From the NCBI GenBank assembly GCA_964648295.1, contig CAZYNH010000005.1, forward strand, positions 1-64,000: a stretch of DNA of 64,000 nt. Reading direction: 5' to 3'. The stretch comes from UBA4055 sp964648295. Its GTDB lineage: Bacteria > UBA4055. The notes below the pieces were generated by a model. The model ran no database searches and was not told the DNA's origin. It saw only the letters and a program-made list of their open reading frames with translations. Positions 8,808-17,881 of the stretch are shown piece after piece (position 1 is the first letter of the stretch; the number at the start of each line of letters is the position of its first letter). A program made the translations under genes and the position numbers.

Positions 8808-10307
8808 ATGAACTGGAAAGCTGTTTTCAAAATACAGGGCATACTGCTGATTATATTATCATCATCAATGGTACTCCCTCTCATTTTTTCTTTGTACTAT
8901 AATTCGGGTGATGCAAGAGAATTTATATCCAGTATCATGATCTCGCTGATAACCGGCCTTATTCTCTATTTTATATTCAGACCAGAAACAGACCTGATGC
9001 CCCGTGAAGGTTTCGTGGTCGTGACTTTAGCATGGATATCCGCCGCGGTTTTTGGAGCTCTGCCATTTTACTTTTACGGAATCTCAGACGGTAATTTTAT
9101 TGACTGCTTGTTCGAGACCATGTCAGGTTTTACAACTACAGGATCCTCGATACTGATAGATATTGAAGCATTACCTAAAGGACTTCTTTTCTGGAGAAGT
9201 TTCACTCACTGGCTGGGGGGAATGGGAATAATCGTTCTTGCTATTGCTATACTGCCGATGCTTGGATTAAGCTCATCAAAATTATATCAGGCTGAAGTTT
9301 CCGGTCCTATGAAGGAAAAATTGAGCCCGAAGGTAAAAGATACTGCAAAAATTCTCTGGTACATCTATTTCGGTATGACATTTATTCTGACCATCCTTCT
9401 TATGATAGGAGGAATGGACTTTTTCAACGCGCTCTGCCATACCTTCGGGACACTTGGAACAGGCGGTTTTTCAACTCTCAACAGATCGGTAGCTGGATTT
9501 GAAAGTCTTTATATCGAGATCGTTATAATTATTTTCATGTATCTTTCAGGAATTAACTTTTTCCTGCATTTCAGCCTGGTCAGGGGTAGATTTTCTGAAT
9601 TTTTTACGAACAGAGAGTGGCGCTTTTATACGTTTATACTGATCTCTGCAGGACTGATCATAGCAGCCGATCTTTATTTTTCCGATCTTTCCGGAGGAAT
9701 TTTAGTTTCTCATCCAGAATTGAGTGACTATAAAAATGATTTCGGACTCTGCTTAAGGCATTCATTTTTTCAGACCGTATCACTCGGAACGGCAACCGGA
9801 TTCGCATCCGCAAATTTTGATCTCTGGTCCGATTTTTCAAAACTAATACTCATTGCTCTGATGTTCATCGGCGGATGCGCGGGATCTACTTCAGGCGGTA
9901 TTAAACAGATAAGATTTCTTCTCGTAATAAAATTCATTTTTAATGAGATCAGAAAGCTTACACACCCCAGGGCTTTTTTTTCTGTTAAGCTTGGAGATAA
10001 AACATATCAGGATGTTGTTATAAAAAATGTAGTTGCCTTTTTCGTTATCTATCTACTCGCTTTTGGTATGGTTACACTGCTTTTAACTTCTCAAGGCTAT
10101 GATATAGTAACTTCCTTTTCCGCGTCTGTAGCTACGATCTCAGGTGTAGGCCCGGGTCTTGCCCGTGTGGGTGCCGTAGAGAATTTTGCGTTCTTCAACG
10201 ATTTCTCAAAGATCCTTCTTACCTTCAACATGCTTCTCGGAAGGCTTGAATTGTACTCGGTTTTGATACTTTTCTACACTATATTCAACCCGAAAAGATT
10301 CAGATAA
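8808..10307 (+). CDS. trkH: TrkH-family potassium uptake channel subunit
   Basis: Inner-membrane K+ channel of the TrkH/KtrB superfamily, 499 residues. The four pore loops that form the selectivity filter can be read: GFTTTGSS (near 103), FGTLGTGGF (near 211), LGTATGFAS (near 326) and ISGVGPGLA (near 444), each placed between hydrophobic helices. The number of hydrophobic segments and the length agree with TrkH. Forms a two-gene operon with trkA. Confidence 0.93.
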   Translation: MNWKAVFKIQGILLIILSSSMVLPLIFSLYYNSGDAREFISSIMISLITGLILYFIFRPETDLMPREGFVVVTLAWISAAVFGALPFYFYGISDGNFIDCLFETMSGFTTTGSSILIDIEALPKGLLFWRSFTHWLGGMGIIVLAIAILPMLGLSSSKLYQAEVSGPMKEKLSPKVKDTAKILWYIYFGMTFILTILLMIGGMDFFNALCHTFGTLGTGGFSTLNRSVAGFESLYIEIVIIIFMYLSGINFFLHFSLVRGRFSEFFTNREWRFYTFILISAGLIIAADLYFSDLSGGILVSHPELSDYKNDFGLCLRHSFFQTVSLGTATGFASANFDLWSDFSKLILIALMFIGGCAGSTSGGIKQIRFLLVIKFIFNEIRKLTHPRAFFSVKLGDKTYQDVVIKNVVAFFVIYLLAFGMVTLLLTSQGYDIVTSFSASVATISGVGPGLARVGAVENFAFFNDFSKILLTFNMLLGRLELYSVLILFYTIFNPKRFR

Positions 10308-10382
10308 CGGAACTTCTTGATATCGGCTCAAAAAGAACTTATCTTTATCAGCAGTGTAGAATGATATAAAAACAGGCTGCAA

Positions 10383-11342
10383 TTGAGAGCGAATAAAGAA
10401 AAATACAAAGAATTCTGCAGAAAGAAACAGAATCTGCCCGTTTTTCTGTACGACTGGTGGCTGGATTCAGTCTGCGGAAAAGACGGCTGGGATGTAGCGC
10501 TGGTCAGCAGCGACAGTGAGATTATTGCTTTTATGCCTTATTATACAAAAAAAGTGCTCTTTTTCCGCATATCAGCTCTCCCTCGGCTTACCCAGTTCCT
10601 GGGGCCTTGGATCAACTATCCTGACGATCTAAAAGATTCGAACAAAGCCGAGTTTGAGAAAAAAATGATGAACGAACTGATCGGGCAACTCCCGCATTTC
10701 GATCATTTTGAACAGAATTTTCATTTCTCGCTGAGCAACTGGCTGCCTTTTTACTGGAAAGGTTTCTCTCAGACCACGAGATACACATACATAATAGAAG
10801 ATCTCAGCCACCCTGAAAAGATATTTCAGGATTTTACTCCTTCAAAGAGGAAGAACATCAAAAAAGCGGCCGAGTCCGTCAGTGTTAAATTCGATCTCGG
10901 AGCCGACGAATTCTACGATCACCATCAGAACTCCTTAAAAAAACAGGGCCGAAGCATTTCTTATACAAAAGAACTCTTCAGAAATATTTACGATTCGGCT
11001 TACAGAAACAACGCGGGAAAGTCCGTTTATGCGCAAGACGGCAGCGGTAATATTCATTCGGCACTTTTTATTGTCTGGTCAAAATACAGCGCGTATGATC
11101 TTATAAGTTCTATCGACCCGGATCATAAAGGCTCAGAATCGGCTTCCCTGCTTGTCTGGGAAATGATCAGATACCTTTCTGGCAAAGCCTACAGATTCGA
11201 TTTTGAGGGCAGCATGATAGAATCGGTAGAAAGGTCTTTCAGGCAGTTCGGAACGGTACAGAAAGCATATTTCAATATTACAAAATGCAATTCATTTTCT
11301 TATAAAATATTCAGATATTTAAGAGAAAACCTCAGAAAATAG
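10383..11342 (+). CDS. GNAT/FemAB-type acyltransferase-like protein (Acetyltransf_6)
   Basis: A 319-residue protein resembling the BioF2/FemAB-like GNAT group: an N-terminal half ending in the TQFLGPWINYPD segment, then TPSKRKNIKKA and a C-terminal transferase half containing DLISSIDPDHKGSESASLLVWEMI and FDFEGSM. Such enzymes often transfer acyl or aminoacyl groups to sugars or peptides in surface polymer synthesis. No substrate can be named. The start is weak: TTG at 10383, with AGG 6 nt upstream and an in-frame stop at 10362-10364. The glycosyltransferase on the opposite strand ends 3 nt away. Confidence 0.7.
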   Translation: MRANKEKYKEFCRKKQNLPVFLYDWWLDSVCGKDGWDVALVSSDSEIIAFMPYYTKKVLFFRISALPRLTQFLGPWINYPDDLKDSNKAEFEKKMMNELIGQLPHFDHFEQNFHFSLSNWLPFYWKGFSQTTRYTYIIEDLSHPEKIFQDFTPSKRKNIKKAAESVSVKFDLGADEFYDHHQNSLKKQGRSISYTKELFRNIYDSAYRNNAGKSVYAQDGSGNIHSALFIVWSKYSAYDLISSIDPDHKGSESASLLVWEMIRYLSGKAYRFDFEGSMIESVERSFRQFGTVQKAYFNITKCNSFSYKIFRYLRENLRK

Positions 11343-11345
11343 AAT

Positions 11346-12761
11346 TTATTCTTTTGTAAATATCACTATAGGTCCGAAGCTTTCCCTTTCAACAAATCCC
11401 GCCGATCTGAAATACTCATCGTCAGGATATTCGAACCCCTGCTTTCTGATCTCGCTTATATGCGCCGGGTGGAAAACAATAACTGCGCCATCAGTAATGA
11501 TATCCTCCGTATCTTTACCCAGTCTCCGTGTTCGGGCAGGCTCTCTGAACCCGTCAATAAGATCTATGCTGTATTTTGTAAAATGATCAGTCTCTATCAG
11601 ATGTTCGGGATTAGATCTTAAATAGCTGTTAAATGACGCGATATTCTCCATATCGAAATATGTACGGAAATGGTCTGTCATGAAGAGTGATAATACTATG
11701 TATGATAACAGAAGCAGTACTGTCCATATTTTTTTAATTTCAGTAAATATTTTTGATGCGACGATCATTGACGGAAGGAAAAGCGGAAAAAGATACCATG
11801 TGAACCTTAATGGCATAGGCTTGTACTCAGCCAGCGACATGGTAAAAAACAAATAAAGAAATAAAAGGCCGCAGAACCAATAGACGATCAGCCTGTTTTT
11901 TCTGTTTTTCCTAAATATTACAATCTGAAGAACAGCCAGTAAAGGTATAAAGACCATTGTTCGTCTCAACAATACTGCTTTTAGATTCCCGGCCAGATCA
12001 GAGAAAATACCTTCAGAATTAAAATCGTGCGAACTGAAATTAGTCATCGAAGACATCGCGGTGAGCCTGTAGAAAAAATCTCCATTTAAAAAATAATATA
12101 CCACACCCTCAACCGTCATACCGGCTCCGAGTACGCAAAGCGACACAAAAATATATTTGTTAAATGACTTCTTTGCAAGAAGTTGATAACAAAGCAGCCC
12201 TGAAAGTAGAATAGAGGTGTAGAATACATTAATTTTGAAAAGTACGGATATGAAAAACAGAAGCCCCGCAATTACCGACAGGATCATTTTTCTATCTCTG
12301 TCCGCAATAAAAAGGAGCAGTATTCCGGAATTAATGAACACCGTTGAGAACAGATCGGTGAAAGCTATGGATGCGAAAAGAATTTCGGTCGGATAAAAAG
12401 CGGTCAGCAATAGGACTGTAAGAGCGCTGATCTCCGAGTTCGTTATAATTTTCGTCAGCCTGTATGACAGGAACATATTAAAAATTGAGAATAACATCGG
12501 AAAAACAACCGATGACGACTCGCCGGGGCCAAAAAGCCGGAAAGCAAGAGCTGTGATCCATGTCTGCCCCACTCTCACCAGACATATCGGATAACCCAGA
12601 TAGTCCGCTGCAAAGTCACCCTTATAAAAAGTGTAAGCCAGATATGTATAGTATGCGTCATCTGAAAAAACATGCCCGAAATAAAAATAAAACCGGAGAA
12701 AAACACCTGCTCCTATAAGCAGGATCACGGCTGTCTTGGTTCTCTTATCGTCACCGATCAT
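11346..12761 (-). CDS. Integral membrane glycosyltransferase (GT39/ArnT-like)
   Basis: A 471-residue polytopic protein with about ten hydrophobic helices and a GT-C N-terminus: a first helix, then FGHVFSDDAYYTYLAYTFYKGDF, which contains the acidic pair expected in the first periplasmic loop. Later loops include PTEILFASIAFTDLFST. Members of this superfamily transfer sugars from polyprenyl-phosphate carriers to lipids or proteins on the periplasmic face. The open frame extends upstream to 12911, but ATG at 12761 has GGAG 7 nt before it, and the longer form would run into the next gene, so 12761 is chosen. Confidence 0.75.
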   Translation of the reverse strand: MIGDDKRTKTAVILLIGAGVFLRFYFYFGHVFSDDAYYTYLAYTFYKGDFAADYLGYPICLVRVGQTWITALAFRLFGPGESSSVVFPMLFSIFNMFLSYRLTKIITNSEISALTVLLLTAFYPTEILFASIAFTDLFSTVFINSGILLLFIADRDRKMILSVIAGLLFFISVLFKINVFYTSILLSGLLCYQLLAKKSFNKYIFVSLCVLGAGMTVEGVVYYFLNGDFFYRLTAMSSMTNFSSHDFNSEGIFSDLAGNLKAVLLRRTMVFIPLLAVLQIVIFRKNRKNRLIVYWFCGLLFLYLFFTMSLAEYKPMPLRFTWYLFPLFLPSMIVASKIFTEIKKIWTVLLLLSYIVLSLFMTDHFRTYFDMENIASFNSYLRSNPEHLIETDHFTKYSIDLIDGFREPARTRRLGKDTEDIITDGAVIVFHPAHISEIRKQGFEYPDDEYFRSAGFVERESFGPIVIFTKE

Positions 12762-12825
12762 TAAATACTCCGTTATCACAGATAATGTATAATAAACAAA
12801 CGCGAACCGATTTACAAGAACAGAT

Positions 12826-13998
12826 TTACTCTTCCGGACTCTGACTGCTGCTCTCTGCCTTAAAGTAAATGTTCCTGATCCTGTCGAGCTCGGCCACAGG
12901 AGTTTTTTCAAATGTAAAACCGCTGTTGAGGCCGATCCCGAGTTCCTCGTTACTGAAAAGGATGAAATTATTAAGGCTGTCGCCTTTATTATAATACCTG
13001 AGCATCTGCAGTATCCTTAACCCGTCAAATTTTTCATGGCAGGCGCGGACAAATAGCTTTTCTGTTTTGAAATTCCTGCGCAGGGGCGCCCAGATATCCG
13101 CTCCGAAATTTTCGGCTATGAATTCCTCCGCGGGTGTGGGCACATCCGATCCGAACAGCGCCGGGAACAGCCTGCAGGTCTCCCCTATCAGCCCGAAAGC
13201 TTCCGCATCGTAGAAAGGATAGCTTTCCCAGTCGCCGGCGAGACCTCGTGTAATTGCGGGTCCTGTCCCGAAAGGCACCCTGTCGGACTCCCGCGCGGAA
13301 GGATAAACGCATTCATCGTTCCCGATGAGAATATCGCCCGATTTTCTCATCCTGTTGACGAAATAAAAATCTTCGCCGGCCTCCCTTGGTGTGATCCCGC
13401 TGATCTTCCTGTAACCGCCTATTCTGAACGATATAGCCGATCCCAGCGCGGTAAAAGCGTAGCGCGATCCTATTTTCATCAGGTTCAGCATATAGTACCG
13501 CATATAAAGTTCGTATCGGAGGATCGCCCTGTCGGCAGGCTCATTACCGGTAAGCCTGTGATAATACGGATTGCACAGCAGGAGCGCGCTTTTATATTTT
13601 GCAAACCTTTTCCTGACCGATCTTACGAAATTATTTCCGACCCTCGTATCAGCGTCAAGGCTGATCACAATATCTTCTTCTGATGCTTCATCATCTATCG
13701 CTTCGAAAAGTTCCTTTCTCGCATATCCTACACCGCGCCGTTTCCCCTTCCATCCGAGCCCGGGGGATGACCTGTCTATTAAAGTGATCCTAAGTCCGCC
13801 AAACGATCTTACGAACTTAATCGTGCGTGCGTTATTTTCACACATGGATCTTTTAGCATCATCGTTCCACCACTCATCGGGATTGTTCACGCATACGAAA
13901 ACTTTAAAATCTATATAAGACTGAGTCTTAAGATCGTCTAAAAGCAGTGTAAGCGTTTCCGATTCATCGAGAGCAGGTATGGCAATAAAAACTTTCAT
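12826..13998 (-). CDS. Family 2 glycosyltransferase
   Basis: A 390-residue protein with a GT-A fold: MKVFIAIPALDESETL is the typical nucleotide-binding start, and IVISLDADTRVG carries the DxD metal-binding motif. The following part (EAGEDFYFVNRMRKSG) resembles the acceptor-side region of GT2 enzymes. There are no membrane helices in the chosen form. The open frame continues upstream to 14181, crossing the divergent tpx gene; the GT2 N-terminus places the real start at 13998, although its ribosome site is weak. Probably co-expressed with the membrane glycosyltransferase that follows. Confidence 0.8.
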   Translation of the reverse strand: MKVFIAIPALDESETLTLLLDDLKTQSYIDFKVFVCVNNPDEWWNDDAKRSMCENNARTIKFVRSFGGLRITLIDRSSPGLGWKGKRRGVGYARKELFEAIDDEASEEDIVISLDADTRVGNNFVRSVRKRFAKYKSALLLCNPYYHRLTGNEPADRAILRYELYMRYYMLNLMKIGSRYAFTALGSAISFRIGGYRKISGITPREAGEDFYFVNRMRKSGDILIGNDECVYPSARESDRVPFGTGPAITRGLAGDWESYPFYDAEAFGLIGETCRLFPALFGSDVPTPAEEFIAENFGADIWAPLRRNFKTEKLFVRACHEKFDGLRILQMLRYYNKGDSLNNFILFSNEELGIGLNSGFTFEKTPVAELDRIRNIYFKAESSSQSPEE

Positions 13999-14009
13999 AA
14001 TTTTTATCA

Positions 14010-14038
14010 TTGTTTTTAAAAGAATATAAATGTAACAT
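14010..14038 (+). promoter_or_regulatory. Predicted promoter of tpx
   Basis: TTGTTT (14010-14015) and TAACAT (14033-14038) with a 17-bp spacer, 45 bp before the tpx start. Confidence 0.4.
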
Positions 14039-14049
14039 TCTGAGTGCAA
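14021..14049 (-). promoter_or_regulatory. Predicted promoter of the two glycosyltransferase genes
   Basis: On the minus strand, TTGCAC (14049-14044) and TATTCT (14026-14021) are 17 bp apart. It overlaps the divergent tpx promoter, so the two could compete. Confidence 0.45.
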
Positions 14050-14083
14050 AAATAAAATAAAAATCAACAGAGAGGTCGACAAA

Positions 14084-14587
14084 ATGGCAAAGATCACATT
14101 GAAAGGCAATCCTGTAAACACTGTAGGCAGCCTGCCGAGAAAAGGTTGCAAAGCGAAAGATTTCGTTCTCGTTACGAACAAACTGGAAAGGGTCAGCCTT
14201 GAAAATTACAAAGGTTCGAAACTCGTGCTTAATATTTTCCCCAGCATAGACACTCCGACCTGCGCAATGTCCGTGAGGCAGTTCAACAAGCTCGCCTCCG
14301 AAATGAAAAACACTAAGGTCCTGTGCATATCCAGAGACCTGCCTTTCGCTCAGGCAAGATTCTGCGGCGCTGAAGGACTGAACAATGTCATTACTCTTTC
14401 CGATTTCGAGACCGGAGCATTCGGTTACGATTATGGTGTTGAGATAACCGACGGTCCTTTAAAGGCCCTTCACGCTAGAGCGGTGGTCATCCTCGATGAA
14501 GATCACAAGGTCATCTATACTCAGCTCGTACCCGAAATAGCGAACGAGCCGGATTATGAAAAGGCTTTGAAAGCTCTGGAAAAATAG
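14084..14587 (+). CDS. tpx: Tpx, thiol peroxidase (atypical 2-Cys peroxiredoxin)
   Basis: Reduces hydrogen and alkyl peroxides using thioredoxin. The 167-residue sequence aligns with Tpx from end to end: peroxidatic Cys60 in SIDTPTCAMSVRQFN and resolving Cys94 in ARFCGAEGL, matching the known 60/94-type spacing. The C-terminal strand and helix (VIYTQLVPEIANEPDYEKAL) are also standard. It has a clear AGAGAGG ribosome site. It leads a small cluster with a cupin and a cysteine-cluster protein. Confidence 0.96.
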   Translation: MAKITLKGNPVNTVGSLPRKGCKAKDFVLVTNKLERVSLENYKGSKLVLNIFPSIDTPTCAMSVRQFNKLASEMKNTKVLCISRDLPFAQARFCGAEGLNNVITLSDFETGAFGYDYGVEITDGPLKALHARAVVILDEDHKVIYTQLVPEIANEPDYEKALKALEK

Positions 14588-14597
14588 AGGAACAAAT

Positions 14598-14933
14598 ATG
14601 GCTGATTTCGATTTCCCTTCCCTGATAAAAGGTCTGCCGGAAGCTGACATTACTTTTAAGGGTATAAAAGGCTACCTTTCGCAGGGGCACGACCACCAGA
14701 TAGTTTTTATGGACATCGAGCCTGTGGGCGAGGTGGCCGACCATTCGCACGGAGAACAGTGGGGTGTCGTGCTTGAAGGTGAAATGGAGCTGAGGATCGG
14801 CGGTGTGACAAAGACATACAGGAAAGGGGATTCTTACTACATCGGTGATGGCGTAGTACATGGCGCCGCCTTCAAAAAACGCACCTTCGTGATGGATATG
14901 TTCAGGCAGAAGGACAGGTATAAGATAAAGTGA
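14598..14933 (+). CDS. Small single-domain cupin protein
   Basis: A 111-residue cupin. Motif 1 is DHSHGEQWGVVLEGEMEL and motif 2 is YYIGDGVVHGA, providing His/Glu/His metal ligands. The function is unknown; such proteins range from sugar isomerases to small-molecule sensors. It sits 10 nt after tpx and overlaps the next gene by 4 nt, so it may share a stress-related role. Confidence 0.82.
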   Translation: MADFDFPSLIKGLPEADITFKGIKGYLSQGHDHQIVFMDIEPVGEVADHSHGEQWGVVLEGEMELRIGGVTKTYRKGDSYYIGDGVVHGAAFKKRTFVMDMFRQKDRYKIK

Positions 14934-15274
14934 AGAAAACCGAAAGGTCGCTAGAATGTTTTGGCTGCGGCTCGTGCTGCAGCCTTTTTCCCGTTCCTCT
15001 AAACATGGAGGAATTGAATTCAGGCATATTCGTTACAGAAACCGACGCATGGATGGATTTCGAAGAATTTTCAGAGATCGAAGAGTACGGGTTAAACATT
15101 CTAAAGAAAAAACCCGATGGAACATGCGTCTATCTGAAAAAAGGCAGATGTTCGATTTACGAAAACAGGCCTCAGGTGTGCAGGGGTTTTTTCTGCCGCT
15201 CTGACAAGCCTGAATTTTCGGGCATGGCTGACGAGATCGCAAATTTCTTGAAATCATGCGCCGGACAAATATAA
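14930..15274 (+). CDS. YkgJ-family cysteine-cluster protein
   Basis: A 114-residue protein with the CxxCxxCC cluster near the start (CFGCGSCC) and a second set CVYLKKGRC, CRGFFC, including the family-typical CSIYENRPQVCR. These cysteines probably bind zinc or an iron-sulfur cluster; the biochemical role of the family is not settled. The start is GTG at 14930, overlapping the cupin stop by 4 nt. Confidence 0.85.
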   Translation: MKKTERSLECFGCGSCCSLFPVPLNMEELNSGIFVTETDAWMDFEEFSEIEEYGLNILKKKPDGTCVYLKKGRCSIYENRPQVCRGFFCRSDKPEFSGMADEIANFLKSCAGQI

Positions 15275-15297
15275 GTTGACATTTTAGATTTGTCCGG
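15261..15297. terminator. Perfect 10-bp inverted repeat between convergent genes
   Basis: CCGGACAAAT (15261-15270) is exactly complementary to ATTTGTCCGG (15288-15297) across a 17-nt loop that contains the stop codon of the cysteine-cluster gene. No U-tract follows directly. It may act as a terminator or as an mRNA 3' stem. Confidence 0.4.
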
Positions 15298-15334
15298 TTG
15301 TGAATGAGTTCTCTATAGCTTTTTTGATTTTTTT

Positions 15335-17881
15335 CTAGAAAGTATAGCCTATCGAGAAGTGGAACACGCCGTCTTTCCATCCGTCTTTGATATCGAGCGG
15401 GAAGCCCCAGAGTATTCCCATAGCGCCGATAGGCGTGATATAGCGCAGGCCGGTGCCTGCGGTCGAGCGCACCGTACTGCCGCTGCCCGAGGGAGTGCCT
15501 GAGATCAGTCCCGTGTCAAAAAACAGAGGGAGTTCCCAGTTCTTTTTGAACTCGAACCTCGGTTCGAATGTGAAGAGCGCGGCTTCTTTCCCGCCGACAG
15601 GACCGTTCGAGCTGTCTGTCAGAAACATGTTCTCCCCTATTCCTCTCACGCTCGATGTACCGCCCAGATAAAAAAGCTGGTCCTGAGGCGGTTCCGTTGA
15701 TGTAGTGAACTGCTTAAGCTGCATATATTTCGCGCTGAATGCAGCAGTAACGAACCTGACAGGCTCGGCGAAATACTTAGCTTCTATCTTTAATTTAATA
15801 AAATCGTTCTCCGTATTATCTATGCCTGTCGAGAAAACGGTCTCAAAATTGATGTAAGTCCCTTTTTTTGGGAGCATGAAAGAATCCCTGCCGTCCCACA
15901 GGTGCGAAAAAGTCACCCTTCCGATGTTGCTTACCGTATTCGAATCCGCGCCTGAGACCGAGCTTGAGTAAAAATTCTTATTCTCAGCCTGCGCCTGAAG
16001 TACCGACCTTAGCCTTTTTTCCCATCTGTAATTCACACCCGCGCCTATCCCCAGAACTTCCGTGCCGAAATCGAGGTTAAAACTCTCCTCTTTTTCCCAG
16101 TAAGGCGAAATATTTGCCGACAAACCCGGGATAAGAAAGAACGGCTCAGTGAAAGCTGCGGATACCGACTGCTTTACAAAAGACGCGTCAGCCTTGAAAG
16201 ATATCTCCTTGTTCCTTCCCCACAAATTTCTGTTCCCCGAGTTCATTGAAGCATAAGGTCCGAGATAACTTTCATAGCCTCCCGACATCTGAAAATAGTA
16301 GGGCGGGAATTCCGATACTTCGACGACTATATCAACTGTGTCCTTTTTATCCTCCATTCCGGGGGTGAATACGGAGACAGTCTTGAATATTTTCTGATCC
16401 CTTAGATTCCTTGAGCCTGACGAAAGACCGAGTATAGAAAAAGCCTCTCCCTCTTTTACCTGAAGAAGTTTTTTTACTGTCCCGCCTTTCGTTTTCAAAT
16501 TACCCGCGGGGTAAACTTTCCCGACATCCGCTTTGTGGGCTTTTTCGATCTTGTATTTCACATCGGCGAATGCGCTGTCAGGCCCGAATACTGTTTCGTT
16601 TATAACATCGGCGTAAATAAAACCTTTCGATGCCAGAAGTCCCTTTATCCTGTCGGTTCTTTCCGACAATAATCCCGCATTGTAAGCTTTACCTGTAAGC
16701 TCATACTTTATTTTCCCGACATCTTCCGCGATCTCTTCGAATGAACCTTCGAATACTGCTTCCCTGACCTCCGTCTTAACGCCTTCGTTTATGAGCATCG
16801 TTATCTTCACGCTGTCTTTTTTTGCCGAATATTTCAGACTTCCCGCGACCCGTGCTTTTAAAAAACCGTTCCTGTTGTAAAAGGCCGTAATGTTCCTTTC
16901 GTCGTCTTCCCAGAAATCTTTATTGAAATATTCATTGAACCTCCACCATCTGCGCACGATGCTGTTCAGATAGTTCCTGAGCACTTCGCCTTTAAAGGAA
17001 TCATTGCCTTCGAAATTCACATCCGAAATGATTATTCTTTCCCCTTCGGTTATATTTATTCCCAGTATTCTTTTTTCCGTACCGTTTGAAGTGAGTACCG
17101 AATCGTTCCATGCGACTTTGGCCGAATTGAAACCTTCGTCTTTGTACCTCTTTCTGACAGACCTGACTATCTGCCTTGCACCTGCCGTCCCGTTGCGGGC
17201 TTTGAAGATCATATCCGTTTCATCGCTTAAAGACCTGTTCCAGAAAAAGCTGTTGCCTGTAAGTTCGACTTTATATTTAGGACCTTCATTTATTTTAAAT
17301 ATGACCGAGGCATCGCCAGTCAGGCTGTCTATATTAATTTCATTTGTAATTTCGATATCGGCGAATCCGTTTTCCCTGTAAAATTCAGTCAGTTTTTTTA
17401 CATCGCTTTCTATCTGGTCCGGTACAAGCCTTCCTCTGTAGCCGTAAAGGAAACCTCTCCAGAACGATCCGAGTTCCTTTTTCAGCCTGAGCGATGAATA
17501 ATAAACATTACCATCCACTTCAACATCTTTAAGCCTGTAATATCCGTTCATCTTTACCCGCACGCTTACCTCGACGAGCCCGTTTTTTATTTTACGGCTA
17601 ACTGTTTCAACATCGGGCGAATAAAAACCTTTCCTCTTAAAATACTCCTGCAGGATCTCTTTCTGCGACTCTGTTTTAAGGCTGTCGTAAATGTTGCCGG
17701 GATAGATCGTCATTACATCGAGAAGCTCATTTGAAAAGAAAGGCCTTATGCCTCTGAATTTTATATCGGCGATCCTGTCCGAACGAGTCATCGTCTCAAT
17801 AAAACCGTTCGAGCTCAAAAGCTGTCCGCTAATCAACAGGAACGGTATAATAAATAATATTTTCAGCCTCGATCTTTTCAT
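15335..17881 (-). CDS. tamA: TamA/BamA-type Omp85 outer-membrane protein
   Basis: An 848-residue precursor with signal peptide (MKRSRLKILFIIPFLLISG). It has an N-terminal series of POTRA repeats (about 30-470, recurring G-x-x-Y/F beta-alpha units such as FYRENGFADIEI and FYNRNGFLKARV) and a C-terminal D15/surface-antigen barrel (about 510-848) containing LGGTSSVRGIGENMF, the conserved VRG loop of Omp85 proteins. Overlap with a TamB-type gene identifies the pair as the translocation and assembly module rather than BamA. The protein ends in aromatic F, usual for outer-membrane barrels. Confidence 0.88.
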   Translation of the reverse strand: MKRSRLKILFIIPFLLISGQLLSSNGFIETMTRSDRIADIKFRGIRPFFSNELLDVMTIYPGNIYDSLKTESQKEILQEYFKRKGFYSPDVETVSRKIKNGLVEVSVRVKMNGYYRLKDVEVDGNVYYSSLRLKKELGSFWRGFLYGYRGRLVPDQIESDVKKLTEFYRENGFADIEITNEINIDSLTGDASVIFKINEGPKYKVELTGNSFFWNRSLSDETDMIFKARNGTAGARQIVRSVRKRYKDEGFNSAKVAWNDSVLTSNGTEKRILGINITEGERIIISDVNFEGNDSFKGEVLRNYLNSIVRRWWRFNEYFNKDFWEDDERNITAFYNRNGFLKARVAGSLKYSAKKDSVKITMLINEGVKTEVREAVFEGSFEEIAEDVGKIKYELTGKAYNAGLLSERTDRIKGLLASKGFIYADVINETVFGPDSAFADVKYKIEKAHKADVGKVYPAGNLKTKGGTVKKLLQVKEGEAFSILGLSSGSRNLRDQKIFKTVSVFTPGMEDKKDTVDIVVEVSEFPPYYFQMSGGYESYLGPYASMNSGNRNLWGRNKEISFKADASFVKQSVSAAFTEPFFLIPGLSANISPYWEKEESFNLDFGTEVLGIGAGVNYRWEKRLRSVLQAQAENKNFYSSSVSGADSNTVSNIGRVTFSHLWDGRDSFMLPKKGTYINFETVFSTGIDNTENDFIKLKIEAKYFAEPVRFVTAAFSAKYMQLKQFTTSTEPPQDQLFYLGGTSSVRGIGENMFLTDSSNGPVGGKEAALFTFEPRFEFKKNWELPLFFDTGLISGTPSGSGSTVRSTAGTGLRYITPIGAMGILWGFPLDIKDGWKDGVFHFSIGYTF

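Noticed and set aside
12762..12911. N-terminal extension of the membrane glycosyltransferase
   Set aside because: Overlaps the GT2 gene, while ATG 12761 has a good GGAG site.
13999..14181. N-terminal extension of the GT2 gene with a hydrophobic segment
   Set aside because: It would overlap the divergent tpx gene by about 100 bp; the GT2 fold begins at 13998.
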